This document shows, piece after piece, positions 16,461 through 24,625 of a stretch of 32,708 bases of DNA (within the stretch, counting starts at the first letter, position 1; the number at the start of each line of letters is the position of its first letter). This DNA is from JANOAR01 sp031411235. GTDB lineage: Bacteria > Verrucomicrobiota > Verrucomicrobiia > Verrucomicrobiales > Verrucomicrobiaceae. The stretch spans positions 1 to 32,708 of the forward strand of contig JANOAR010000198.1 in the NCBI GenBank assembly GCA_031411235.1, given 5' to 3'. The notes beneath the pieces are model-generated. The model was not told the DNA's origin, searched no databases, and was given only the letters and a program-made list of their open reading frames with translations. The translations under genes were made by a program, and so were the position numbers.

Positions 16461-16952
16461 CTACCGCTCATGGCGGCTAGAACGTGAGCGATTGTCCCGG
16501 AAAGCGTAGTCTTGGAGATACTCGGGTTCGCGGCTCGCATAGAAGGCATCCGAGCCCTCCATCGCCGCCATTGTGCGGGAGAAGTCGCCCATCAATTCAC
16601 GCGTGCTGGGGCACAACCGCACGCCACCGGCGCTCTGCCTCATGCAGCCTGCTGCACGTTTGATGGCGCAGAAGATACGCTCCAGGCTAGCGCCTTCGGC
16701 ACCGTTTTCAGCGGCGCTGTGCAGGCGATCCGTCAGCCCCTGGACGGTGTGGATGGCACTGAGGAAATTTTGATCCGCGCTGCACACACGCCCATAACCT
16801 ACATGCTCGCGATGCTCACCGCCGATGCTGTCGGCTATGTGATCCAGAGCACGCGCCTGGGCTACAAAACGGCTATTGCAGTTGGCCGCTGCCAGGCAAG
16901 GTATCACAGCGATGACGGCTACGATGGAGCGAACGAATGATGATGTTTTCAT
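16461..16952 (-). CDS. Secreted Cys-containing hypothetical protein
   Basis: This 163-residue protein has a signal peptide (MKTSSFVRSIVAVIAVIPCLAAA). The mature part is mostly helical with several cysteines, among them C-NSRF near the mature N-terminus, VCSADQNF, IFCAIKRAAGCM and RLCPSTREL, suggesting disulfide bonds in the periplasm. The last ~40 residues are charged and may be disordered. No family is recognised. It runs divergently from the dihydrouridine synthase gene (172-base gap) and in the same direction as the secreted protein at 15735-16283, 177 bases away. Confidence 0.55.
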   Translation of the reverse strand: MKTSSFVRSIVAVIAVIPCLAAANCNSRFVAQARALDHIADSIGGEHREHVGYGRVCSADQNFLSAIHTVQGLTDRLHSAAENGAEGASLERIFCAIKRAAGCMRQSAGGVRLCPSTRELMGDFSRTMAAMEGSDAFYASREPEYLQDYAFRDNRSRSSRHER

Positions 16953-17124
16953 GGTATTTGAATGAGTTGCAGCACATCGGACGAAGCCGTTTCGATGCTA
17001 TTCAATGATTCTATTTTCTTCTTTGGCGCGGCTCATGTGAGGTGCCTCCTTTGACAAATAGAATGCATAGTGCTCCACCTCAGCGCTTGCACACACCGCG
17101 CACCGCACGCAGCACTGCGCCACT

Positions 17125-18120
17125 ATGCCCACCGCCCAGTTCACTGACCTCCTCGCACGCCCCGAGCCGCTGCTCGCACTCGCGCCGATGCAGGACGTGA
17201 CCGACCTGCCCTTCTGGGGGCTGATGCGGCGCTACGGTGGGGCCGATGTGTACTACACCGAGTACTTCCGCGTGCATCCCGACTCGCATTTGGAGAAGCC
17301 AATCCTGCGCTCGCTGGATGAGAACCCCACAGGTCGTCCGGCCATCGCGCAGATGATTGGCAATGACATCCCCAGCCTTGTCCGCAGTGCCAAGGAACTG
17401 CAACAGCATCCCATCGCCGCCGTCGATCTGAACCTCGGTTGCCCAGCGCCCATCGTGTATAAAAAATGCGCTGGCGGCGGACTGCTGCGCGAGCCCCAAC
17501 GCATCGACAGCATTCTCGGTGCGCTGCGCGATGCGGTGTCGATTCGCTTCACGGTGAAGACGCGCCTCGGCTTCGATGACGAGCGCACTATCGACACCTT
17601 GCTGCCCATCTTTGCCCGGCATCACATCGACCTGCTCACCGTGCATGGGCGCACCGTTTTGCAAATGTATCGCGAGGGTGTGCGCTACGATCTCATCGCC
17701 GAGGCGACCGCCGCGATGCCCTGCCCAGTGCTGGCCAATGGCAACATCCTCTGCGCCACCGATGCCGAGCGTGTGCTGCGCGAAACGGGCTGCCGAGGGC
17801 TCATGATCGGGCGTGGAGCCATTCGCAATCCGTGGCTCTTCGAGCAAATTCGCGCCCATCTACGCGGTGAGCCCGTGGTCTTTCCCACAGGCCGCGAGGT
17901 GCTCGCCTACATCCATGATTTGTTCGATACCGTGGTCGAGCCTGGCTCTGAGGCGAACCAATGCCACAAGCTGAAAAAATACATGAGCTTCCTCGGCCCC
18001 GGCCTACCCGAGAGTGAGCGCTTCCTGCACGACATTCGCCGCGTAACCACACACGCGGCGTTCTTCGCCGTGTGTGCCGAGCACTTGGATCACGATGAGC
18101 GAATGGCGCTGGTGAAGTGA
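17125..18120 (+). CDS. tRNA-dihydrouridine synthase
   Basis: This 331-residue protein is a TIM-barrel flavoenzyme of the Dus family. Visible landmarks are LALAPMQDVTDLPFW (FMN-binding start of the barrel), AQMIGNDI, DLNLGCPAP followed by KKCAGGGLL, FTVKTRLGFDD, the LLTVHGRT strand, VLANGNI and GLMIGRGAIRNPWLF. It reduces uridine to dihydrouridine in tRNA D-loops with FMN and NADPH. The C-terminal helical domain (KLKKYMSFLGPG ...) is present. Which subfamily and which positions it modifies cannot be settled from the sequence. The length is typical. The start is the first ATG ahead of the barrel. Confidence 0.93.
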   Translation: MPTAQFTDLLARPEPLLALAPMQDVTDLPFWGLMRRYGGADVYYTEYFRVHPDSHLEKPILRSLDENPTGRPAIAQMIGNDIPSLVRSAKELQQHPIAAVDLNLGCPAPIVYKKCAGGGLLREPQRIDSILGALRDAVSIRFTVKTRLGFDDERTIDTLLPIFARHHIDLLTVHGRTVLQMYREGVRYDLIAEATAAMPCPVLANGNILCATDAERVLRETGCRGLMIGRGAIRNPWLFEQIRAHLRGEPVVFPTGREVLAYIHDLFDTVVEPGSEANQCHKLKKYMSFLGPGLPESERFLHDIRRVTTHAAFFAVCAEHLDHDERMALVK

Positions 18121-18141
18121 GCCCGAAAACCGTGTTTGGGC
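18121..18141. terminator. Weak hairpin between convergent genes
   Basis: GCCCgaAAAC-CGT-GTTTGGGC can fold into an interrupted stem (GCCC/GGGC and AAAC/GTTT with a GA bulge) immediately after the Dus stop codon. It lacks a long T tract, so a terminator role is uncertain. Confidence 0.3.
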
Positions 18142-18161
18142 TTAGCCGCGATGGCACCGCC

Positions 18162-19340
18162 CTACTTGCCCACCGTTATCGTCTTATCTGCGATCTCGCC
18201 GCTCTCTGCACCGCGCAGATACTTGGCAAAGAAGCGCTCCACCGTGGCATCCAACTCCGCTGCGGCGAAGCCATGACCACCGCCTTCCATCGTCAACAAA
18301 GTGCTGCTCACGCCTACTTTTTTTAGTGCCGCATGAAGTTCCGTCGCTTGAACAAAAGGCACCAACGGATCGCGCGTACCGTGCGCGGTGAGGAAGGGTG
18401 GATCATCCTTGGAGATGTAGGTCACAGGGGAGGAATCTCGCGCCGCCTCGGGCTTGTCCTGTACCCGTCCGCCGATGAGCAATGCCTCGGGATACCCCGG
18501 CACCGTGCGGTCGATAGTGCTCTCCTGAGTGACCATCGTGACGAAGTTCTCGGGGCCATAGAAATTCACCACGCACTGCACACGGCTGGTCTCCTTGCCG
18601 TTGCTACCCAGCGTGCCTTCCAGCGCTGGCACATCGCCCGCTGTGCCCAGGATACTGACCAAATGCCCCCCCGCCGAGCTGCCCCAGATGCCGATGTGCT
18701 GGGCATCCAAGCCAAGGCGAGCGGCATTGCCTTTGATCCAGCGGAGCGCCGCTTTGCAGTCGTTGATTTGAGCGGGCCATTGTGCCGTGTCGGTGAGTCG
18801 ATAGCCGACCGACACGCCGACGTAGTCGCCCGTGGCAACGAAGGGGGCGAGTTGTCTCGCTCCACTGCTCTTGTCGCCAGCCTTCCAGCCGCCGCCGTGT
18901 ATCCATACGATCACGGGTAGCGGCTTGGCATTCGCGGCCCGCTGCTTGGGCAAATACAGATCGAGCTTTTGGCGCGGGTTATCCGTGTCGGCATAGGCGA
19001 TGTCACGCTGCACTTCGATGTTCGTGGGCAGAGGTTTGGCTGCTGATTTGGCAGTGCCTTTTGCGCCACCTTTGCCCTGCAAGCGTTGCAGCATGTCGAG
19101 GTGCTCAGCCAGTGAGATGCCGCCGCTGCGATCCGTATCTGCCGTGGCAAAACCACCCAGCAAATTCTTCGGCAACTCATCGCGCGAAACGATGCCGTTG
19201 TGATCTTTGTCCCAGCGCTGGTAGTCTTCCGTCGCAGCCTTTGCTTTAGCGGCATCCACTGGCCTATCGGCAATGGCAAGCCGTGGATAAAGCCCCGCAA
19301 CAGCGAGGCAGGAAAAAAGCAGCAGTGTGGTGTATTTCAT
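18162..19340 (-). CDS. Secreted EF-hand plus alpha/beta-hydrolase (esterase/lipase-like)
   Basis: This protein has about 392 residues from the ATG at 19340, where the signal peptide starts (MKYTTLLLFSCLAVAGLYP). Residues ~40-80 hold two EF-hand-like calcium loops, DKDHNGIVSRDE and DTDRSGGISLAE. The C-terminal ~280 residues are an alpha/beta hydrolase of the BD-FAE/carboxylesterase type, with the oxyanion motif HGGG (148-151), nucleophile Ser222 in GSSAGG, Asp324 in HGTRDPLVP and His356 in GGGHGF. All three triad members are present. EF-hand fusions to exported hydrolases are common in Planctomycetes and Verrucomicrobia, where they probably degrade esterified polysaccharides. The substrate is not known. 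Confidence 0.9.
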   Translation of the reverse strand: MKYTTLLLFSCLAVAGLYPRLAIADRPVDAAKAKAATEDYQRWDKDHNGIVSRDELPKNLLGGFATADTDRSGGISLAEHLDMLQRLQGKGGAKGTAKSAAKPLPTNIEVQRDIAYADTDNPRQKLDLYLPKQRAANAKPLPVIVWIHGGGWKAGDKSSGARQLAPFVATGDYVGVSVGYRLTDTAQWPAQINDCKAALRWIKGNAARLGLDAQHIGIWGSSAGGHLVSILGTAGDVPALEGTLGSNGKETSRVQCVVNFYGPENFVTMVTQESTIDRTVPGYPEALLIGGRVQDKPEAARDSSPVTYISKDDPPFLTAHGTRDPLVPFVQATELHAALKKVGVSSTLLTMEGGGHGFAAAELDATVERFFAKYLRGAESGEIADKTITVGK

Positions 19341-19429
19341 GGCAGCCGCAGGGAACGTGCAGCGAGGGCACATCCTTCAACGCGAACGCTACGATAGAGA
19401 CAGGAGCGCTGGGCTCCGCTGCCGCCGCA

Positions 19430-20473
19430 TCACCTATCCACACGCCACTGCTTGGTGATCTCATCCCACCCCATCCCGTCATCCGCAGGCAGGGCAGCTA
19501 GCTTCGCACAGCGATGCGACACGGCCTCGAACATCGTCGCGATCTGCTCTCCGATTTGCCAGAGTGTGTGGCGGAAGTGGGCCTTGTCGGCGGCTTCGAT
19601 CATCTCGGCATAGGTCAGGCCGACGAGCTGGTGGATGTGGTCATGGCACTCGCCGTTGGTGAGTTTCATGTCGGCTAAAACATCGTCGGCGTGATGGCGC
19701 AGCCAGCGACGGTTCTCGGTAAGCACGGCGCGGATGGTGGGCTCGGCATCAGGGAGCCAGCCGTCGGTGAAGAGCTTGCCGAGGTGGCCCTGTGATTTGG
19801 CACAGCGCATGTAGTGCGTTTGCAGAGGCTCGATGGGCGTGTCGGCCATGTCGCTGAACAGGGCAGGCCAGTTCAAGTGGAACTCTTTAACCCCGATCTC
19901 GTGGAAGCTGATGAGGTCTTGCACAGGCCGATTGCGTGCGGTGTAGCGGCCATCGACGAGGTTCAATGTGATGCCGGGTTGGATGCCTTTGATCAGGCTA
20001 TCGCTCACCACATGGACGATCCAGCCGAGCGCATACGCGAGCTGTCGCTCACCGGGGCCGAAGAGGTCAAAGGCATCATCAAAAACGGCGGCAAAGTAAT
20101 CGGGCAAATGATCCCACGGCACATGAAATGACTTGTCCTTCTGCACGAAGCCAAACACAAGATGCGCGCGGCCATAGAAGCGCTCGTGTACCTCGCGCGG
20201 CGTTAGCGCACCACCCGGCGTGGCGAGCTTGAACTGGCGCACGGCACCGCCTGTGATCGGGCTTTTCTCCAAAGGCACGGTGCCAAAGCCCACCTCGCGC
20301 CCCGTATCCACGCAGATGGCCTCGGGCATCACCTGGATGTCGCTGCCGATGTAGGCCCCTGCGACACAGCTAGCGAAGTGCCGCCGAGCGAGATTGACGA
20401 GCGGTAGCTTGCGCTGAGCGGCGGCCTTCAGTCCGAGCACGGCATACAGGCTGTGGCCGACGATGCCGCTCAT
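19430..20473 (-). CDS. Zinc-dependent phospholipase C-like protein
   Basis: This 347-residue protein starts at the ATG at 20473, whose ATGA overlaps the stop of the upstream toxin pseudogene. The longer frame starting at 20506 would read into that gene. The His/Asp pattern suggests the zinc-dependent phospholipase C/S1-P1-like helical fold: GHSLYAVLGL at the N-terminus, FHVPWDHLPDYF, ALGWIVHVVSDSLIKGI, and HDHIHQLVGLTYAEMIEAA. There is no signal peptide, so it is likely cytoplasmic or membrane-associated. I am fairly sure of the fold but not of the reaction. Translation is probably coupled to the upstream gene. Confidence 0.6.
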   Translation of the reverse strand: MSGIVGHSLYAVLGLKAAAQRKLPLVNLARRHFASCVAGAYIGSDIQVMPEAICVDTGREVGFGTVPLEKSPITGGAVRQFKLATPGGALTPREVHERFYGRAHLVFGFVQKDKSFHVPWDHLPDYFAAVFDDAFDLFGPGERQLAYALGWIVHVVSDSLIKGIQPGITLNLVDGRYTARNRPVQDLISFHEIGVKEFHLNWPALFSDMADTPIEPLQTHYMRCAKSQGHLGKLFTDGWLPDAEPTIRAVLTENRRWLRHHADDVLADMKLTNGECHDHIHQLVGLTYAEMIEAADKAHFRHTLWQIGEQIATMFEAVSHRCAKLAALPADDGMGWDEITKQWRVDR

Positions 20474-20810
20474 GAGAATGCCTCGATGCGATCTGTATAA
20501 ACACACACCAGTTTGTGTGCTGGCAGTAGTGCCTCAATCCGTGCCCACACGGATGCCAGGAAGGCATGATAGGCGTCGCGTCTCATGTTACTAAATCGCA
20601 AATGGACGATCCAAGGCGGAGGCGAGGAAACAAGAATTCGATCAGAGAAATCAGCGTCTTTAGAAACGATAACCCACTGGTTTTGAGTCGCATGAAGCCA
20701 TAGCTCCGAGTCGCTTGGATTTGCCCCAGGTGCGAAGCATGAGTGACTGGAAGCGATGGCGTGAACGTCAATCGCGACGGAAGATTTTCGTCCAGTAGAA
20801 AGCCTTTCAC
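20470..20810 (-). pseudogene. DUF5615 PIN-like toxin, disrupted by a one-base frameshift
   Basis: Translation from the GTG at 20810 gives the family's opening VKGFLLDENLPSRL and continues to about SHLG. The frame then leaves the family sequence. In the next frame the rest of the family appears without a stop up to the TGA at 20470: SDSELWLHATQNQWVIVSKDADF, then DRILVSSPPPWIVHLRF and AHKLVCVYTDRIEAF. Adding one G at the GGGG run (20724-20727) joins both parts into an intact 113-residue protein. DUF5615 proteins are PIN-domain-like toxins paired with DUF433 antitoxins. The 341-base span fits a single deletion. It could be a real mutation, a sequencing error or programmed slippage. Confidence 0.82.
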
Positions 20811-21031
20811 ACCAGTGTGGCTATTTGAAAATGATTGGCCATCAATCGTGAGGCCCAGCCCATGCATGCTCTTATGTCATCACGAGTGAGACTTGGATAC
20901 TCATCGAGAAGATCATCTTCGGAATCACCAGCAGCGAGAAACTCCATGATGGTCTGCACAGTGATTCTAGTCCCTTTCACCACGGGACGACCATTGCAGA
21001 TGTTGGGGTCAATGATGATGCCTTCAGTCAT
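20807..21031 (-). CDS. DUF433 antitoxin
   Basis: This 74-residue protein matches the DUF433/VapB45-like antitoxin pattern: IIIDPNICNGRPVVKGTRITVQTIMEFLAAGDSEDDLLDEYPSLTRDDIRACMGWAS. It has a winged helix-turn-helix-like fold, binds its own promoter in known systems, and neutralises the DUF5615 toxin. It overlaps the toxin start by four bases (GTGA), the classic type II toxin-antitoxin arrangement. Since the toxin frame is broken, the antitoxin may be a remnant or may protect against related toxins elsewhere. Confidence 0.9.
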   Translation of the reverse strand: MTEGIIIDPNICNGRPVVKGTRITVQTIMEFLAAGDSEDDLLDEYPSLTRDDIRACMGWASRLMANHFQIATLV

Positions 21032-21075
21032 GGCTTGATGTTACTGGGTCGCGGATGCGGTTGCAATACCCGGGT

Positions 21076-21996
21076 TCATTTCACTCGCTCGTGCTGCTTC
21101 GTAACCGTCACCGTTTCGCCATCACTCACCGCCGTGATGTTGCCATGAAAAGCAGTAACGAAAACCTGGGCACCGAGCGCACCATAGACCTCGATGGCCT
21201 TGTCGCCAGGTGAGCGCGTGTTGGGCGTATTGGCATTGGCTGGGTAGTCGGGGAGGCAGGAGGCGACGACGTATTGCGGCATCACCATCTTGGGGAAGTC
21301 AAAGCCGGGATTGAAGCCGTGATGGTTCGCGGTGAGCACGGTGGCCTTCAGTTTTTCAGGTGGGACGTTGGCTTTCATGGCCTTCTCGAAAGTACCGCCA
21401 TACGAGTCGCCGGGGAAGATGAAGACGTTCTTCCCATGCTGCACGCGCAGCACGATGGAGTTGGAGTTGAGAAGGCCGTGGTCGCTGACCTTGGTCGGGT
21501 CGCTGTTGGGGTCAAGAAAGCCCGCAGGCGGCGATAACACCTCCACGGATAGGGCCGCATCCAGCTCTAACTTATCGCCCAAGTGAACCGCACGATGCAC
21601 GCCACCTCGCGACACTGCGAGGCCGCGCAGCCTTGTGTAGGACAGCGTCTGGCCGCGCCCTTCATAGCCGTGGTCGATGTAGTTTTTGAGCTTCCAGTTG
21701 TTGATTAGCCACTCCACGCCGCCGTAGTGGTCGCCATGCGGATGGCTGATGGAGACGCCTTCGATTTCGCTGTGGCCATGGGCTTTCAAAAAGGGTGCGA
21801 TGGTGTCGCGCCCCGCATTGTAATCGGTCTTATCGTTCACCCCGCCGGTGTCGATGAGAAAGGCTTTGCCGGAGGGCGTCTCCATGACCACGGCGAGCCC
21901 ATGCACAGGCATGTGTAGCCAAGTGACGGTGAGCTTGCCCTCGGCGTGAAGCCATGTGGGCAGGATGAGAAACAATAACAAACGAGTGATAGCCAT
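21076..21996 (-). CDS. Exported metallo-beta-lactamase-fold hydrolase (ComEC C-terminal-like)
   Basis: This protein has 306 residues from the ATG at 21996, where a signal peptide begins (MAITRLLLFLILPTWLHA). The frame is open upstream for another 115 residues, but that part has no recognisable features and overlaps the divergent neighbour. The MBL motif H85-x-H87-x-D89-H90 is in SHPHGDHYGG. Later motifs are NSNSIVLRVQHGKNVFIFPGDS and TANHHGFN, consistent with a ComEC/Rec2-type MBL module. Such stand-alone exported enzymes hydrolyse phosphodiesters or other substrates with two zinc or manganese ions. The exact substrate is unknown. Confidence 0.83.
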   Translation of the reverse strand: MAITRLLLFLILPTWLHAEGKLTVTWLHMPVHGLAVVMETPSGKAFLIDTGGVNDKTDYNAGRDTIAPFLKAHGHSEIEGVSISHPHGDHYGGVEWLINNWKLKNYIDHGYEGRGQTLSYTRLRGLAVSRGGVHRAVHLGDKLELDAALSVEVLSPPAGFLDPNSDPTKVSDHGLLNSNSIVLRVQHGKNVFIFPGDSYGGTFEKAMKANVPPEKLKATVLTANHHGFNPGFDFPKMVMPQYVVASCLPDYPANANTPNTRSPGDKAIEVYGALGAQVFVTAFHGNITAVSDGETVTVTKQHERVK

Positions 21997-22104
21997 ACAC
22001 TCACAACGAGCCCCCAGCAGCGGTTCTGACAGGGCGATGCGATGGCGAGCACTGTCATAAATTGGCTCGCGATTAAAGGCGGTGTTGCTAATACTTGCTC
22101 CACA

Positions 22105-22890
22105 ATGCGTCTCCCCGTCATTCTCTCCGCAGTCGTAGCACTCCTTGTCTGTGGGCAAGTGGATGCCAAACCAAGATTCAATGGCTCCGTAGGGTATGAG
22201 TTCGTTAATAATGGCGAATCGCTCGCCATCACCACGGGCCTGATCGACAACTCCGTCAGCACCGCTGGCACAGGCACGTTGCAAGTGGTGCTCTGGGCGA
22301 CGACTAGCCCCTACAAAGGCGGCTCGATCAGTGGCAAACAACTGGGAACCTACAAGCTGACGCCACTTAAAGCAGGGCAGTACTATCGCGACCTGCGCAA
22401 GGTCGTCACCTACAGACCGCCTTCCACCAAGGGCACCTATTTCATCACATTAACGCTCTCCGAATTCAGCAACAATGCCTTTGGCATCGTGGACTATCGC
22501 AATATGCCCAATGCGCTCACACTCGCTCCCTTCAAGGCTTTCACCATGAGCACATGCAGTTGGCAGTCCAATCCCAACGAAGGCACCGTGGCCCTCTCGG
22601 TGGGTAAAATAAGTCATCGCAGCAAGGGCAAAACAGGCAGTCTCAAGATATCCATTTGGGCAACCGATGCCCCATATCGTGGAGGCAACTTGGTTGGCCA
22701 CTCGATCGGTTATGTGGTCAAGGATGGCCTCGAAGCGGGTTATTCGTACACGAACTTAAAACTCACCGCGAAGTACACCCCACCGCCCAAGGGCACGTAT
22801 TCAACGGTCTGGGTTCTCTCCCAGTACAACCAAGGTAAGTACACCATCGTGGACTACATAACGACCCACCAGTTTGCGACCTTCCCCTGA
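22105..22890 (+). CDS. Secreted protein with two tandem beta-rich repeats
   Basis: This protein has 261 residues from the ATG at 22105 (signal peptide MRLPVILSAVVALLVCGQVDA). The mature protein is built of two homologous ~100-residue halves. Each contains a GTL/GSL-x-xxWAT-xx-PYxGG segment, then GxxxGYxx/TYxL, a KAGQYY/EAGYSY turn, a Y(R/T)PP-xxKGTY segment and an IVDY end motif. This internal duplication suggests an Ig-like sandwich pair in the periplasm or on the surface. No named family is recognised. It is divergent from the MBL gene and reads toward the DUF1080 gene. Confidence 0.7.
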   Translation: MRLPVILSAVVALLVCGQVDAKPRFNGSVGYEFVNNGESLAITTGLIDNSVSTAGTGTLQVVLWATTSPYKGGSISGKQLGTYKLTPLKAGQYYRDLRKVVTYRPPSTKGTYFITLTLSEFSNNAFGIVDYRNMPNALTLAPFKAFTMSTCSWQSNPNEGTVALSVGKISHRSKGKTGSLKISIWATDAPYRGGNLVGHSIGYVVKDGLEAGYSYTNLKLTAKYTPPPKGTYSTVWVLSQYNQGKYTIVDYITTHQFATFP

Positions 22891-22986
22891 GCGGACGAAC
22901 TCTAAAACGTTGTCACTGAGTAAGAAACACCCACTGAAACATTGCCACAAGCTAGCCGTTTTCTGCCGCCCATGATCCATAACTCC

Positions 22987-23793
22987 ATGACCTCTACGAC
23001 CTACCTCGCGCTTGCACTTGCAGCGGCGCTGACGGCTCACGCCGAAGACAAAAAAGCCCAACCCGACGACAATAAACCCTCGCCCATCGGCTACTCCGAC
23101 ACGCCCCTTATTTTTCCCGGCAGCCCCTGGAAGGTTCACGACATCGACCGCCCTCGCCCCAAGGCCGTGGCACCCGGAGCAACGGCAGCCGATGCCCCTG
23201 CCGACGCGGTAGTGCTCTTCGATGGCAAGGATGTTTCCAAGTTCCTCGGCAAGGATGGTGCCGAGTGCCCGTGGAAGATCGAGAACGGTGAACTCATCGT
23301 CCAGGGCGGCGATATTTGGACCAAGGAAAGCTTCGCCAGTTGCCAGTTCCATATCGAGTGGAAGAGCGACCCCAAGACCGCTGGCAATAGCCAAAAAAAG
23401 GGCAATGCAGGCGTCTTCTTCATGGATCGCTATGAGACACAAATCCTCGACTGCGACAACAACCCCACCTATGCCGACGGCATGTCGGGCGGCATCTATG
23501 GACAAACTCCGCCGCTAGTGAATGCCGTGCGTAAGGCGGGCGAATGGCAGACCTACGACATCATTTTCACCGCGCCAAAGCTCGACAAGGGCAAGGTCAT
23601 TGAGCCCGCTCACATCACCACCATCATCAATGGCATCGTGGTGCAGAACCATACCCGCATCCTCGGCCCGACTCAGCACAAGAAGGTCACCAACTACGAC
23701 GGCACCTTCCCAGACAAGGCCCCGTTCCGCTTCCAGGATCACAAGAACAGTGTCCCCGATCGCTTCCGCAACATCTGGGTGAGGCCGTTGTGA
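22987..23793 (+). CDS. Secreted DUF1080 (3-keto-disaccharide hydrolase-like) protein
   Basis: This protein has 268 residues from the ATG at 22987, chosen because the signal peptide MTSTTYLALALAAALTAHA starts there; an upstream ATG at 22972 is possible. The C-terminal ~200 residues show the DUF1080 pattern: VVLFDGKDVSKF, WKIENGELIVQGGDIWTKESFASCQFHIEW, NAGVFFMDRYETQILD, GIYGQTPPLVNA, GEWQTYDIIF, ITTIINGIVVQNH and the final IWVRPL. These concanavalin-like beta-sandwich proteins hydrolyse 3-keto-glucosides in some cases. They are very abundant in Planctomycetes and Verrucomicrobia. It lies 22 bases ahead of the next gene, so they probably share a transcript. Confidence 0.92.
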   Translation: MTSTTYLALALAAALTAHAEDKKAQPDDNKPSPIGYSDTPLIFPGSPWKVHDIDRPRPKAVAPGATAADAPADAVVLFDGKDVSKFLGKDGAECPWKIENGELIVQGGDIWTKESFASCQFHIEWKSDPKTAGNSQKKGNAGVFFMDRYETQILDCDNNPTYADGMSGGIYGQTPPLVNAVRKAGEWQTYDIIFTAPKLDKGKVIEPAHITTIINGIVVQNHTRILGPTQHKKVTNYDGTFPDKAPFRFQDHKNSVPDRFRNIWVRPL

Positions 23794-23815
23794 AAGCAGC
23801 GAGCCCGACGACTCC

Positions 23816-24541
23816 ATGAGCGCTCCAGCCCCATCACGACTGCTACGCCTATTATGGCTTGCCGCGTTGGTGGGGTTCATCGCGTTGGTGTTTTTCCCGC
23901 TGAGCACTCGGTTGACCCGTGCTTGCGGACTTTGCCTCTTGTTCATCGTGGCTGGTGGCCCCATCGCCCTCTGTTGGCATCGTCGCCTATGGCGCTTGAT
24001 GCTTCTCGGCGCCAGCCTCTTGGTTGCTGTGTTTCTAGCCTTACCGGGGCGCGAGTTACCTCCTGCTGGATCGCTTCGCCGTGACTACGTCGCAGGCCTT
24101 CGCCGCTATGATGGCGTGCCTTATTTCTGGGGCGGCGAGAGCCTCAAGGGCATCGACTGCTCTGGCTTGATTCGCCGAGGCCTCATCGACGCGTTGTTCT
24201 GGCGTGGGCTCCTTGAGTTGGATGCAGGATTAGTCCGCCGCTCGCTCTCGCTCTGGTGGCACGACTGCACTGCCAGCGCCTTGGGTGAGGCAAGGGATGG
24301 GCTGACCACGGCGCTCTTCGATGCTCCCAGTCTCAATCAACTCGACCCCGGCAAGCTCCTCCCTGGCGGCCTCGCTGTGACTCGGGAGGGCGTACACATC
24401 ATGGCCTACCTCGGTGATCAGCGTTGGATCGAAGCCGACCCTTTGATCGGTCGAGTCATCATTATCCAAGTGCCCGCTGAAAAGAATGCGTGGTTCCATA
24501 CGCCGATGCGCATCGTCCGCTGGAGCATTTTCCAGCCGTAA
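23816..24541 (+). CDS. Membrane-anchored NlpC/P60-like cysteine peptidase
   Basis: This is a 241-residue protein. Three hydrophobic segments (about residues 10-30, 38-53 and 60-77) form an N-terminal membrane domain. The C-terminal part has the NlpC/P60 catalytic pattern: C115 in YFWGGESLKGIDCSGL and H194 in GVHIMAYLG, with a third polar residue probably near D208 (WIEADP). These enzymes cleave peptidoglycan stem peptides or related amide bonds. The catalytic domain has an insertion of ~60 residues between Cys and His. It follows the DUF1080 gene closely. A cell-wall role is likely but unproven. Confidence 0.82.
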   Translation: MSAPAPSRLLRLLWLAALVGFIALVFFPLSTRLTRACGLCLLFIVAGGPIALCWHRRLWRLMLLGASLLVAVFLALPGRELPPAGSLRRDYVAGLRRYDGVPYFWGGESLKGIDCSGLIRRGLIDALFWRGLLELDAGLVRRSLSLWWHDCTASALGEARDGLTTALFDAPSLNQLDPGKLLPGGLAVTREGVHIMAYLGDQRWIEADPLIGRVIIIQVPAEKNAWFHTPMRIVRWSIFQP

Positions 24542-24625
24542 ATGAAGGCCTTCTTTTTTTACCACCATGATTGACCGCCCAAGCCCGACTCGTTAATCTT
24601 GCCTCTCATTCCCAACCACAAAATC

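Noticed and set aside
20583..20867. A 94-residue reading frame covering the toxin region
   Set aside because: Its second half is the out-of-frame translation of the DUF5615 toxin. The real feature is a frameshifted gene at 20470-20810.
21997..22341. 115-residue N-terminal extension of the MBL-fold protein
   Set aside because: A clear signal peptide starts at 21996, and the extension has no recognisable content and overlaps the divergent gene.
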